64,000 nt of DNA, taken from the NCBI RefSeq assembly GCF_023101685.1, contig NZ_CP082164.1:8494001-8558000 (forward strand), read 5' to 3'. The notes beneath the pieces are model-generated. The model had not been told where the DNA came from and ran no database searches. It saw only the letters and a program-made list of their open reading frames with translations. Of the stretch, positions 39,953-48,325 are shown one piece after another (the stretch's first letter is position 1; every line of letters begins with the position of its first letter). The position numbers were made by a program, and so were the translations under genes. The stretch comes from Bradyrhizobium sp. 186 (GTDB lineage: Bacteria; Pseudomonadota; Alphaproteobacteria; Rhizobiales; Xanthobacteraceae).

Positions 39953-40690
39953 ATGAAGAACTTGTTGCTTGCGACTGTAAGCATTGTGGCGCTTGGCGCG
40001 GTGGCGCCCGCATTCGGCGCGGATCTGGCTGCACAGCCCGTCCAGCCTCTCTATACCAAAGCTCCGCAGCCTGTTGCGGCTGCGATCTACGACTGGAGCG
40101 GCTACTACGTCGGTATGAACGGCGGCTTGGGCTCAAGCTCGAATTGCTGGGACTTCAATGGCGGCACGCCTGAGGGCTGCCATGATGCGACCGGCGGTAC
40201 TGTGGGTGGCCAGATCGGCTATCGAAGGCAGATGGGCCAGATCGTCCTTGGTGTTGAAGGCCAGGGGAACTGGGCTGATTTGACTGGCTCGAATGACAGC
40301 GTCGCGTTTGCGGATATTAACCAGACCAAGATTGATGCGTTCGGCGTGGTAACGGGGCAGATCGGTTATGCCGTGGACAACGTATTATTTTACGCCAAAG
40401 GTGGTGCCGCAGTGACGAGCAATACCTATCAGATTAGCTCGACCCTCACGGGCGCGCAGCTTGGGAAGAGCGACCACATTCTTTGGGGTGGTGCATTGGG
40501 AGCTGGGATTGAGTACGGTTTCGCGCCGAGCTGGTCGGTCAGCCTCGAGTACGACCACCTATTCATGCAGCCCGGAGCGGTGCACTTCCCGGCGCCCGCA
40601 GGCGGAACCGATCGCATCCGCCAGGATTTCGATCTTGTGACTGCACGGCTCAACTATAAGTTCGGCGGCCCGTTTCTTCTGAAATATTGA
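39953..40690 (+). CDS. Outer-membrane beta-barrel protein, Omp25/Omp31-like
   Basis: A signal peptide (MKNLLLATVSIVALGAVAPAFGA) is followed by the alphaproteobacterial porin-like lead YDWSGYYVGMNGGLGSSS. Alternating strands come next, with GGQIGYRRQMGQIVLGVEGQGNWADL and GQIGYAVDNVLFYAKGGAAV, and the barrel ends LNYKFGGPFLLKY with an aromatic C-terminus. The mature part is about 220 residues. ATG 39953 is preferred to 39941 because it begins the signal peptide. It has its own terminator. Confidence 0.85.
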   Translation: MKNLLLATVSIVALGAVAPAFGADLAAQPVQPLYTKAPQPVAAAIYDWSGYYVGMNGGLGSSSNCWDFNGGTPEGCHDATGGTVGGQIGYRRQMGQIVLGVEGQGNWADLTGSNDSVAFADINQTKIDAFGVVTGQIGYAVDNVLFYAKGGAAVTSNTYQISSTLTGAQLGKSDHILWGGALGAGIEYGFAPSWSVSLEYDHLFMQPGAVHFPAPAGGTDRIRQDFDLVTARLNYKFGGPFLLKY

Positions 40691-40714
40691 TCAGCAGTAC
40701 GAACGGCGGATCGA

Positions 40715-40745
40715 AAGCCCCGGCCCATGGCCGGGGCTTGTTTTT
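40715..40745 (+). terminator. Intrinsic terminator of the outer-membrane protein gene
   Basis: AAGCCCCGGCC and GGCCGGGGCTT form an 11-bp perfect stem with a CAT loop, followed by GTTTTTG. It starts 24 bp after the stop codon. Confidence 0.9.
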
Positions 40746-40802
40746 GCGAGGGCGGGCTTGCTGCATCAAGCAATACCGTTATCCCAGGCGACTAGTGGCT
40801 CA

Positions 40803-41933
40803 TCACAGTGATTTTGACTCTTTGGCGGTGGCTGGATAGGCGCGGCCGAGTTTGGCGCGGGCCTTGTCGGTTGTGAACATCCATTTGATGCGGGCTCGGG
40901 TTTTATTCCGCCGCTTTTGCCATGCTGCGATCTCGTTTCGGAGCCTTTTTGGGTCGTCGATGCGGCGGCCGAGGCACTGGCGCTGGAGCACGCTGATCTC
41001 GCACTCGACCATATTGAGCCAACTGGCGTGTTTCGGGGTGAAGTGGAATTCGAGGCGGCGCAGGATGCGACGGGCCTCGGCAGGCGCAAATGCTTGATAC
41101 AACGCGCCGGCGGTATGGATCGACAGATTGTCCTACACGAGGCGGATGCAGTCGGCGTCGGGATAATGGACGTCGACGAGTTCGCGCATGCAGTAGGCGT
41201 AGTCCACGGCGGCGCGGTGCTCGGTGACCTTGACGTTGCGCCAGCCACGATGCGGGTCGAAGGTAACGAAGAGATTGACGGTGCCGTTGCGGCGGTACTC
41301 GTAATCGTAACGCTCGCGCTGTCCCGGCTCGGCTGGAATCGGCTGACGGACCTCGCCGATGAGCTGGACGGGGGTCTCGTCGAAGCAGACCAGCGGCCGG
41401 ACGGGATCCGGCGCCTCGGCGTAGAGGTCGAGCACGTCCTCCATGCGGGCGACGTATTCGCCGTCGACATAGGGGATGCACCACATGTCCCTGCGCCATG
41501 GCTTGAGGTCGTTCTCGGCCAGCCGGCGACGCACGGTCTCGCCCGACAGGCTGTCATGATCGGTGAGCTTGACCATCGTGTCCGCCAGCAGCGTCAGCGT
41601 CCAACGTTTGCGGCCGGCGGGCGGCTTGGCGCACGCCGTCGCCACCAGCAGGGCCTCCTCCTTGCCGGTCAATTTGCGCTCTGCGCCCGGACGCGGTTCC
41701 TCGCTCAAGGCCCGCTCCAGATTGCCTTCCACGAAGCGGCGCTTGGTCCGGCCGATGCTGGACAGGCTGACCCGGACAGACCGGGCAATCTCCGCGTCGC
41801 AACTGCCGGCATCGGCCGCCAGCAAAATCTGCGCCCGCTTGAGCTTGCGGGCAGCATGCTTCCCGCCGCCCAGCATCGCCGTCAGTTCGTCCCGCTCGAT
41901 TTGGCTCAATTCGACCCGATAACGTACATTCAT
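40803..41933 (-). pseudogene. IS630-family transposase interrupted by one in-frame amber codon
   Basis: Apart from one TAG at 41133-41135 the frame is open from ATG 41933 to 40803. The N-terminal helix-turn-helix (KRAQILLAADAGSCDAEIAR), VCFDETPVQLIGE (first Asp), DCIRLV-stop-DNLSIHTAGALYQAF (second Asp directly after the stop) and HASWLNMVECEISVLQ (third acidic residue) are intact. The family normally has CAG (Gln) there, so a single C-to-T change explains it. Without suppression the protein stops before the second catalytic Asp. Confidence 0.88.
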
Positions 41934-41971
41934 GCTTCGCCTCCTTGTCGGAGGCCGGGACGAATCCAGCG

Positions 41972-42253
41972 ATGAGTCAAAAATCAGGCACGCACTTCAC
42001 GGAGAAGCAGGGACACTACCTGGCCTTTATCTACACCTACGCGCACATGTTCGGACGCCCACCCGCCGAAACCGACATGCAGCGCCATTTCCGCGTCAGC
42101 CCGCCTTCGGTCCACCAGATGATCGTCACCCTCGAACGAAACGGTTTCATTCGCCGTCAACCTGGCGTCCCCAGAAGCATCGAAATCCTCGTGCCGCCGG
42201 AAAGCTTGCCGATCCTCGAATGGCTCGGTATCAAAACGTCAAAATCACTGTGA
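41972..42253 (+). CDS. LexA/MarR-like winged helix protein inside the IS630 element
   Basis: About 93 residues (MSQKSGTHFTEKQGHYLAFI). The arrangement FIYTYAHMFGRPPAETDMQRHF, RVSPPSVHQMIVTLERNGFI and RRQPGVPRSIEILV is that of the LexA N-terminal DNA-binding domain, without the autoprotease part. It is divergent from the transposase, starts about 40 bp from it and lies within the terminal repeats, so it travels with the element. A role as repressor of the transposase is a reasonable inference. Confidence 0.7.
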   Translation: MSQKSGTHFTEKQGHYLAFIYTYAHMFGRPPAETDMQRHFRVSPPSVHQMIVTLERNGFIRRQPGVPRSIEILVPPESLPILEWLGIKTSKSL

Positions 42254-42645
42254 TGAAGCACTAGGTTGTCGCAATCCAAGCCCAAAAACCGCTCCCATAT
42301 TGGACGAGTGGCGGCATCCACAACCAACCACGCTTGCGAAGATCACTGTCATCGCACGCGCGTCATCGATGCGGCAAATGGTCTCCCGTCATGGCCAGTC
42401 CACGTCGGATTTAGGCAATCGTGCGAATCTCTCCCGCATCGAAAACACGACCACCCCTCGGCGGGATGCGCATCTATGCTCCCGAAGACGATCGAGATGA
42501 CAGGCTTGTCAGCTATTCGCGGCAACAGCATCTTCTGCACCTTGGGCTGAACGCGTCCTCGCTGCTATTGTCATATTGTCACGCTGGTCAGATCGCTCGC
42601 TCGTGAGTTCGGCATAGGTCAATACGCGGCAGCGGCGCCGAAACG

Positions 42646-43371
42646 TCAGATAAGACCGAGGCGAATCGCCTTGGCAACGCAATGGGTACGGCTGTTCGTC
42701 TCTAGCTTTCGCATCGCGTTCTTCAGGTGAAAGTTCACCGTATTCTCGCTGACTCTCAGGATGACTCCGATTTCCCAGGATGATTTCCCCTCTTCCACCC
42801 AGCGGAGGCAATCCTTTTCTCGTTCGGATAGGGCCACTTGCATATGGCATCTGCCCTCCGATGACGGCGCGATCTCTGCAAATGCATGATGAAACTGCCA
42901 GGCCAATGCGTTGAGACGACTGAGGCGATACTCAGGGTCGACATCGTCGAACCTGGATGCAAAGGATGCGACAGATAGCTGTCCAAATGGTCCGAACAGT
43001 GGTACGGTTACGCCATGCTTCAGACCGGCCTCTTTGGCCTCGTTCAACACACGCATTTCGCCGGGCTGCAATTGATATTTGTGAGCGAGTTGATCCCATA
43101 GAAACGGCGCCGACTGCATCGTCGTACGCCGAACCACGGGATCGATGGCATTGTATCGGCGTTCAGCATAGCGCTCGCACCACGCGGAAGGAAAGTTCAC
43201 TGTCACCGCGGCTGGCAGATACTCTGGCCGGCGGGTCGGCTCCGCGTCCGTCAGCGCCCCGTAAGCGACTTGACTGAAGCCCTGTTCGCTCGAACAGCTC
43301 ACAAGCAGATCGAACAACACCTCGGGAGATCGACTCTGTTTTGCGCATTCGATGAAGCAAAATAGGTCCAT
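42646..43371 (-). CDS. LuxR-family autoinducer-binding regulator (solo)
   Basis: 241 residues. The N-terminal autoinducer domain keeps the usual positions: WCERYAERRYNAIDPVVRR (W, Y, D, P) and a later W in PFLWDQL, then GVTVPLFGPFGQLSVASF. The C-terminal GerE-type helix-turn-helix reads LSEREKDCLRWVEEGKSSWEIGVILRVSENTVNFHLKNAMRKL. No luxI-type synthase is in the window, so it is a solo here and may sense signals from elsewhere in the genome or from other organisms. Confidence 0.85.
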   Translation of the reverse strand: MDLFCFIECAKQSRSPEVLFDLLVSCSSEQGFSQVAYGALTDAEPTRRPEYLPAAVTVNFPSAWCERYAERRYNAIDPVVRRTTMQSAPFLWDQLAHKYQLQPGEMRVLNEAKEAGLKHGVTVPLFGPFGQLSVASFASRFDDVDPEYRLSRLNALAWQFHHAFAEIAPSSEGRCHMQVALSEREKDCLRWVEEGKSSWEIGVILRVSENTVNFHLKNAMRKLETNSRTHCVAKAIRLGLI

Positions 43372-44317
43372 TTGGTGCCTCCCGCCACCGACTTAGGCAA
43401 ACCGGTGCTGCGTCTTTTGAGTGGATCGATTTGGGTAGGGGCCCTGCGCCACTTCAGCCTTCTCTTGCTTGCGAAGTGCTCGACCGAACGCGACAATCAT
43501 ACTTCTCATCATGAGCTGCAATCGAGTTGCCTCAGATCAGATAGTTGCTCGATAGAGAACATTGTGCATGCGCTTCTTCGGGAGGAGGCGGACCTGAAGC
43601 GTCCAGCAAATGTCGTACCAGCTGAGGCGCAAGGAGCAGTGCCGCAAAAGCACGAGTGCTGGAGAACTGGGGACGCAACGTTCACTGCTAGAATTCGGAC
43701 ATTCGTCGCAAGAGAGACAACCTTGTTGGCGGTAGCTGAAGAATATATGTTGCATCGGCAAGTACGCGAACGATCGTTTACGCGTTGGTCAGCCTCCCGC
43801 CTTTGCTCCGGGGGCCAGCCGAGCTAGCGTAGACCCAGCGCCCGCGTCATAGGGCGCAGAGGCAATTAGACGCAGAAATGGCATGCATCCGTTGCGATAC
43901 CCGTTTGCCATGGCGGTCGCGCCGTACCGAACGGAACGCCGGAGATCCCCGGTTGCGCGATCGCGTATTGCCAAGCGCTCGTGTTCAAAAGCACCCGGAC
44001 ATGTTTGGGCGAGCGAATCATCCGAATACGGCAATGGCACCTGCGGCTTAAATGACATCCAACTGACCGCACGTCATGGGCGTTGTGCTCACGCACATTG
44101 ACAGACAGAAGCCGTGCGCATGGTCTTCCTGCACGGGGCTGGTGCTCCACCTCGGAGATGCACGGCCATAAAACCGCTTTACAAATGGTAGATCATCGGC
44201 CGTGTCGGCCAACATGCCCAGAACTCGCGACTGTCTGCGCTACTGATCTCTGCTCGATAGCGCCCCCAAGCGTCGCTTTTATCGGCCTCCTCCGCGCCAT
44301 CAATACTGCCCTTGAAA
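43372..44317. other. Gene-free stretch
   Basis: Nearly 950 bp with only overlapping short frames and no recognisable family, promoter box or repeat. Confidence 0.4.
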
Positions 44318-45544
44318 TCACCCGTCTCTGCTCTCATCCTGGTAAGCAGCGTCGCTCACGGAGTGTTCGCAGGCGGCTTGCAGCGCCTGATGCATGTCCG
44401 CAATGAGATCACTCGGCCCCTCGATGCCGGCGTGAATACGAATCAACGGTCCATCAAATGAAACCATTGCTTCCGTTCGTGGAGGATCATCGACAGGCAG
44501 CACAAGGCTTTCGTACCCACCCCACGACAATCCGATTCCAAAAAGGCGCAGTTTCTGGAAGAAAACCGAAAGCTGGGCCTTGGACATAGGCCTCAGAACG
44601 ACGCCGAACAGGCCACTTGCACCCAAGAAATCCCGCTTCCAAATATTGTAGCCGGGATCGTTCGGGAGCGCAGGGTGTAGAACCCGGCCCACTGCCGGGT
44701 GGTCTTCCAGGCTTTGAGCCAGCTTGATGCCATTTTCGTAATGCTGCCTCATGCGAACGGCTAGTGTGCGCAGTCCACGAAGAGCTAAATAGATGTCATC
44801 TGGCCCAGCAATCTCCCCGAAATGATGAGCGCTTGGCTGCAGGAGCGGCCACGCTTCCTTGTTAGCGGTAGCAATGCCCAGAAGGGCGTCGGAATGACCA
44901 ACGATATACTTGGTCGCGGCATGGATCGAGATGTCGACGCCATGGAGAAAGGGTTTGAAATAGAGCGGCGTCGCCCAAGTATTGTCCATGAGCACGAGCG
45001 CACCCGATTGATGTGCGATCGCGCACAGCGCGGGCAGATCCTGTACCTCAAACGTCATGGACCCCGGGGACTCCAGGTACACAGCTCGCGTTTTTGTCCC
45101 AATCTTCGCGAGTAGATCCGAAGGTTGTGTGGGATGGAAGTACTCCACCTTGACCTTAAATCTAGTTAGAACCTGGTTCGCGAACATCCTCACCGGTTCA
45201 TAGACGTTATCGCAGATCAAAACATGATCCCCGGCCCTCAGGATCCCGAGAAGCGCGTGGGAGCACGCAGAGAGACCCGAAGGGAACAAGATCGAACGAT
45301 ACCCGCCTTCCAGTTCACAAATGGCAGCCTCGAGAGCGCGAGACAGCGGTGAGCCGAATCGTCCGTAGTTCGTCACTGGATTCTGCTTGCGCCTATCCCA
45401 CTCTTCGAGGGTTTCCGAAACGATCGTGGAACCTCGATAGACAGGAACATTGACCATCCCGGCGTGTTCAGCCGGCGCGCGACCGAGATGAGACAATTGC
45501 GTGTTGGGCTCTGGCAAGCCTTTACCCCAAGCGATCCGATCCAT
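44318..45544 (-). CDS. Cystathionine beta-lyase-like PLP enzyme (MetC family)
   Basis: 408 residues of the Cys/Met-metabolism PLP family. Segments include VPVYRGSTIVSETLEEWD, YGRFGSPLSRALEAAICELEGG, LFPSGLSACSHALLGILRAGDHVL, VLMDNTWATPLYFKP and the PLP lysine in HAATKYIVGHSDALLG. The C-terminus LIRIHAGIEGPSDLIADM is complete. It may cleave cystathionine or act on related sulfur amino acids. It stands alone. Confidence 0.82.
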   Translation of the reverse strand: MDRIAWGKGLPEPNTQLSHLGRAPAEHAGMVNVPVYRGSTIVSETLEEWDRRKQNPVTNYGRFGSPLSRALEAAICELEGGYRSILFPSGLSACSHALLGILRAGDHVLICDNVYEPVRMFANQVLTRFKVKVEYFHPTQPSDLLAKIGTKTRAVYLESPGSMTFEVQDLPALCAIAHQSGALVLMDNTWATPLYFKPFLHGVDISIHAATKYIVGHSDALLGIATANKEAWPLLQPSAHHFGEIAGPDDIYLALRGLRTLAVRMRQHYENGIKLAQSLEDHPAVGRVLHPALPNDPGYNIWKRDFLGASGLFGVVLRPMSKAQLSVFFQKLRLFGIGLSWGGYESLVLPVDDPPRTEAMVSFDGPLIRIHAGIEGPSDLIADMHQALQAACEHSVSDAAYQDESRDG

Positions 45545-46205
45545 ACCTCTCCTATCTGGGATCGCGCCGCTTAAATGCGCGGCGAATGCCCACTACTATC
45601 AATCTGCAACTCGTCTCCGGCGCGACGACTCGAGAACTCTGCATCGACGGCCTCTTCGTCATCATATCCCAACGTTAGAGCAGCTCTCCTCCCAGATCGA
45701 AAGCGCGGTCGACCGCACAGTGAGACCGTGCCGGACCGCGCCCCTGAAAGTCGGTGGTCAGCTTCATGCAGATCTACAGTGGGTCCATCACTACAGCAAA
45801 GGTTGGGCCAGACGCGCAGGCTGCGCGCTGCAGGCGGATTAACCCGGACTGGTCGGATGCCTCGGCACCAGGCGAATTTCTTGTCGGACAAAAGACGCTG
45901 CATGTGGGCTCCTCGCCAAATCGGTTAAATCGGGACGATCTTGATGTGGGTTGACAATTGCACTTCTTATGAACTCGCGCGTTGGCGTTGTTTTTGCAGC
46001 TTCCCAATGAAGGCCTAGTTGCTGCACGCTTATGCTTATATCGAAGCGGGGAGCATGATTTGCGCCATTTAAGCACCGGTTGCGGTCGTTACGCCGCCGT
46101 CATGCAAGTTCGTGGTGCAAGAGAATTGCGCAGGCCCACTACGCTGAATGATCACAACTTACACGAACCGACACCTGACTGAATCGAGAGCTGGCCCTTA
46201 ACAGA
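45545..46205. other. Gene-free stretch before NolA-box candidate E
   Basis: Short frames on both strands, none with recognisable content. The metC-like promoter should lie in the first 100 bp but no clear motif was seen. Confidence 0.4.
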
Positions 46206-46234
46206 CTTGAATCGTACCTAGCGTCAAGTTGTAC
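46206..46234 (+). promoter_or_regulatory. MerR-type promoter box (NolA-box candidate E)
   Basis: CTTGAATCGTACCTAGCGTC, then AAGTTGTA and CTAA. TTGAAT and TACTAA are 19 bp apart. The small membrane protein gene at 46324 follows by 90 bp. An adjacent short inverted repeat (GGTTCG and CGAACC around 46243-46260) lies in the expected leader. Confidence 0.68.
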
Positions 46235-46323
46235 TAACTAGCGGTTCGATTCTCCGAACCGAGACACATTCCGGCCTCAAGGTGCAGGCGCGGCACATTG
46301 AGGATCTGCGAGGCGCGCTTGAG

Positions 46324-46566
46324 ATGATGGTGGCAGCTCTTATTGTCCTTTCGATTGTCGCCGCCGGTGGGGCCGGCTACGGCGTCCGTACTCGGCGTTT
46401 TCGCAGCCGACGAGAGCGCGCGCGGCTGCATATGGCTACGGCCCACTCCGCAGAGAGCTGCAGCAGTCATGCGCCGTCGCGCAACTCGCTCGAGCAACCC
46501 GCCTGCTGGCAACCAGAACCAGATCTTGCGGACCAGAAGCGCTCGACAATAAACCGCGAGGGCTAA
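46324..46566 (+). CDS. Small single-pass membrane protein, 80 residues
   Basis: ATG at 46324 (a GTG at 46282 is also in frame). A hydrophobic segment MMVAALIVLSIVAAGGAGYG is followed by VRTRRFRSRRERARLH. The motif GYxxRxxRxRxRRExARL aligns without gaps with the protein at 38566 (11 identical positions of 18). The C-terminal half is polar and poorly conserved between the two. It is preceded by the same type of MerR box. Function unknown. Confidence 0.6.
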   Translation: MMVAALIVLSIVAAGGAGYGVRTRRFRSRRERARLHMATAHSAESCSSHAPSRNSLEQPACWQPEPDLADQKRSTINREG

Positions 46567-46779
46567 ACAATTCACGCGGGCTCACCTCTCACCTGCAGAA
46601 TTCGCAGCCGTCCCCCTCGGCGAGGTGCAGCCGATGCGCGAGTTCTTACGTTGTGCTGCGGCGTGTCGCGGCTCCAGAACTACGACAGATGCTTTTTTTG
46701 GCGGGGACGTCCGAACGGAGCGGCGTGCCGCAAGCGGCACGCGTTTCGACGCGCTAAGTTCAAATAATTTGAAACGCAA

Positions 46780-47673
46780 GTGAGTCAGATGATACCGCGA
46801 AGAAGAACCCCAATCCAAGATCGTATGATGGCTGGAGCCAGGCGTGTCTATTCGATTGCCTGCATGCTAACGGAGCTTATGCGCGGTGCGAGGCTTGTTC
46901 GCCGATCCTTGCGCTGTACGATCGTCGATCCGCTTTCGGAGGCCTTAACATTCGGGCTCATCAGCCTCATACTGTCAATGATCGTGGCAAACCCCGTTTT
47001 TCAGAAAACAGGTGATCAGGATTGGAGCGAGGGCGCCGATCCCACACTCTGTCTGCCGGAATGCCGCACGGGTCTGACTAGCGCTTGCGCGACGTACAGC
47101 TCGATTTCAGTGAAGGAGCTTCCGGACGTCCTAGTCAAGGCGACGTTGGCAACCGGGGATCGCCGCTTCTATAGCCATTTCGGCATTGACCTTACCGCGA
47201 TCGCGCTCTCATTGCATGCCGGCCCGGGCACAAAGGCCGTGCGCTCGTCGATTACCCAGCAGGTTGCGAGAATTCTATTCCCCTCAGATGAACCAACTTT
47301 GGAGGTCAGGATTCAGGAGGCGCTTGTCGCAATTTGGCTCGAATGGCGGCTCAGCAAGGATGAAATCCTGAAGATCTACCTAAACCGTGTGCAGATCGGA
47401 GGCGGCATCTTCGGCGTCAGTAAAGCTGCGCAGAGTTATTTCCACAAGCAGGTTCAGGATATCGAACTTGGCGAAGCAGCCCTGCTTGCCGGCCTGATAA
47501 ATGCGCCACTAGATCTACCTTCGCATGTTGCTCTTCCGAATGCGCGTGAGCGTGCAAACCTGGTTCTGGACACCCTCGTCGAGACCGGGCTCATCACTAA
47601 TGATCAGCTGTTCGCGGCAAAGCAACATCCGGCACGCCTGATCTTCATGCATCAGGACGCATCGCCGAATTGA
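46780..47673 (+). CDS. GT51 peptidoglycan glycosyltransferase-like protein lacking the catalytic Glu
   Basis: 297 residues with one membrane segment (about residues 50-70) and a single transglycosylase domain, with no transpeptidase part. Motif I reads ATGDRRFYSHFGID, where family members have ED in place of GD, so the first catalytic glutamate is glycine. Motif II is weakened (SSITQQVAR for GSTITQQ). Motif III keeps its Glu but not the Lys (RIQEA). Motif IV is good (DEILKIYLNRVQIGGGIFGV). It is probably a pseudo-enzyme or a binding protein for lipid II. Start GTG 46780 or ATG 46789. Confidence 0.75.
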   Translation: MSQMIPRRRTPIQDRMMAGARRVYSIACMLTELMRGARLVRRSLRCTIVDPLSEALTFGLISLILSMIVANPVFQKTGDQDWSEGADPTLCLPECRTGLTSACATYSSISVKELPDVLVKATLATGDRRFYSHFGIDLTAIALSLHAGPGTKAVRSSITQQVARILFPSDEPTLEVRIQEALVAIWLEWRLSKDEILKIYLNRVQIGGGIFGVSKAAQSYFHKQVQDIELGEAALLAGLINAPLDLPSHVALPNARERANLVLDTLVETGLITNDQLFAAKQHPARLIFMHQDASPN

Positions 47674-48325
47674 AGAGATCGAGATGAGCGTGATCTCGCG
47701 GAAGATGATTGCCACTGCTGCCAAGGAGTGGAGGGTAGCACAGCTGATTGACTGCAAATTGGTATCGCACCCCGCAATGTAACTGGCGGATCGCGATTCA
47801 TCGGAAAGAGCCGGCCGGTTGCCTGGCGATAGCAGGGAGGCTGACGGTCGGATCGTCGCTCAACGGGGCGACGGTTTCCAGGTATGTTGCGTGCCCGCTG
47901 GACGGCCCATCCATCGTTCTGCTCAGCATGAGCACACCGATGAGGCGAATGATGAAGCCCTCATTGGCGAAGATGCTGACAAAATCGAGACGTACTCGTT
48001 GAAGTCGTATCATCCGATCGAAACATTAATGCCGTTTTGGGCGGCAGCGTCCTCATACAGTTGACGGCAGCGCGAGACGTGCGAGGGATTGAGCAAAGTC
48101 TTCATTGCTGCACGCGTCCTATCGTTATGAATGGTGTCTGGCGAGATGGTGAAAGCATGCGGCAACAACCTGAAGCGAGCACCTACCTACTCTGATGAGA
48201 AAGCCTTGCATTTCTCAATGAGGAAGCATTCGGGTGGTTAGGCAAGAGGGCAGAGCGTTGATCAATAGCGGCCGGAGAAGGCAAGCCTGTTTGCAACGTC
48301 TACTGTGAAGCTGCTGACCTTAGGT
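47674..48325. other. Gene-free stretch between the GT51 gene and the group II intron
   Basis: Only short frames with no recognisable content on either strand. The 3' end of the intron lies at its right edge. Confidence 0.4.

Larger units (their letters stand above)
40795..42261 (-). mobile_element. IS630-type element with a divergent passenger gene, 1.47 kb
   Basis: Terminal inverted repeats GTGGCTCATCACAGTGATTT (from 40795) and GTGCTTCATCACAGTGATTT (inward from 42261) differ at only two positions, and both continue TGAC. TA flanks both ends (40793-40794 and 42262-42263). Inside are a minus-strand transposase and a plus-strand helix-turn-helix gene. It lies just after the porin terminator. 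Confidence 0.9.

Noticed and set aside
40917..41975. 352-codon plus-strand frame inside the second IS630 element
   Set aside because: It lies wholly antisense to the transposase, whose motifs are clear. High GC explains the long frame.
46241..46260. GGTTCGATTCTCCGAACC as a tRNA T-arm
   Set aside because: It is a short palindrome with no acceptor stem or anticodon arm around it; more likely a leader hairpin after the MerR-type box.
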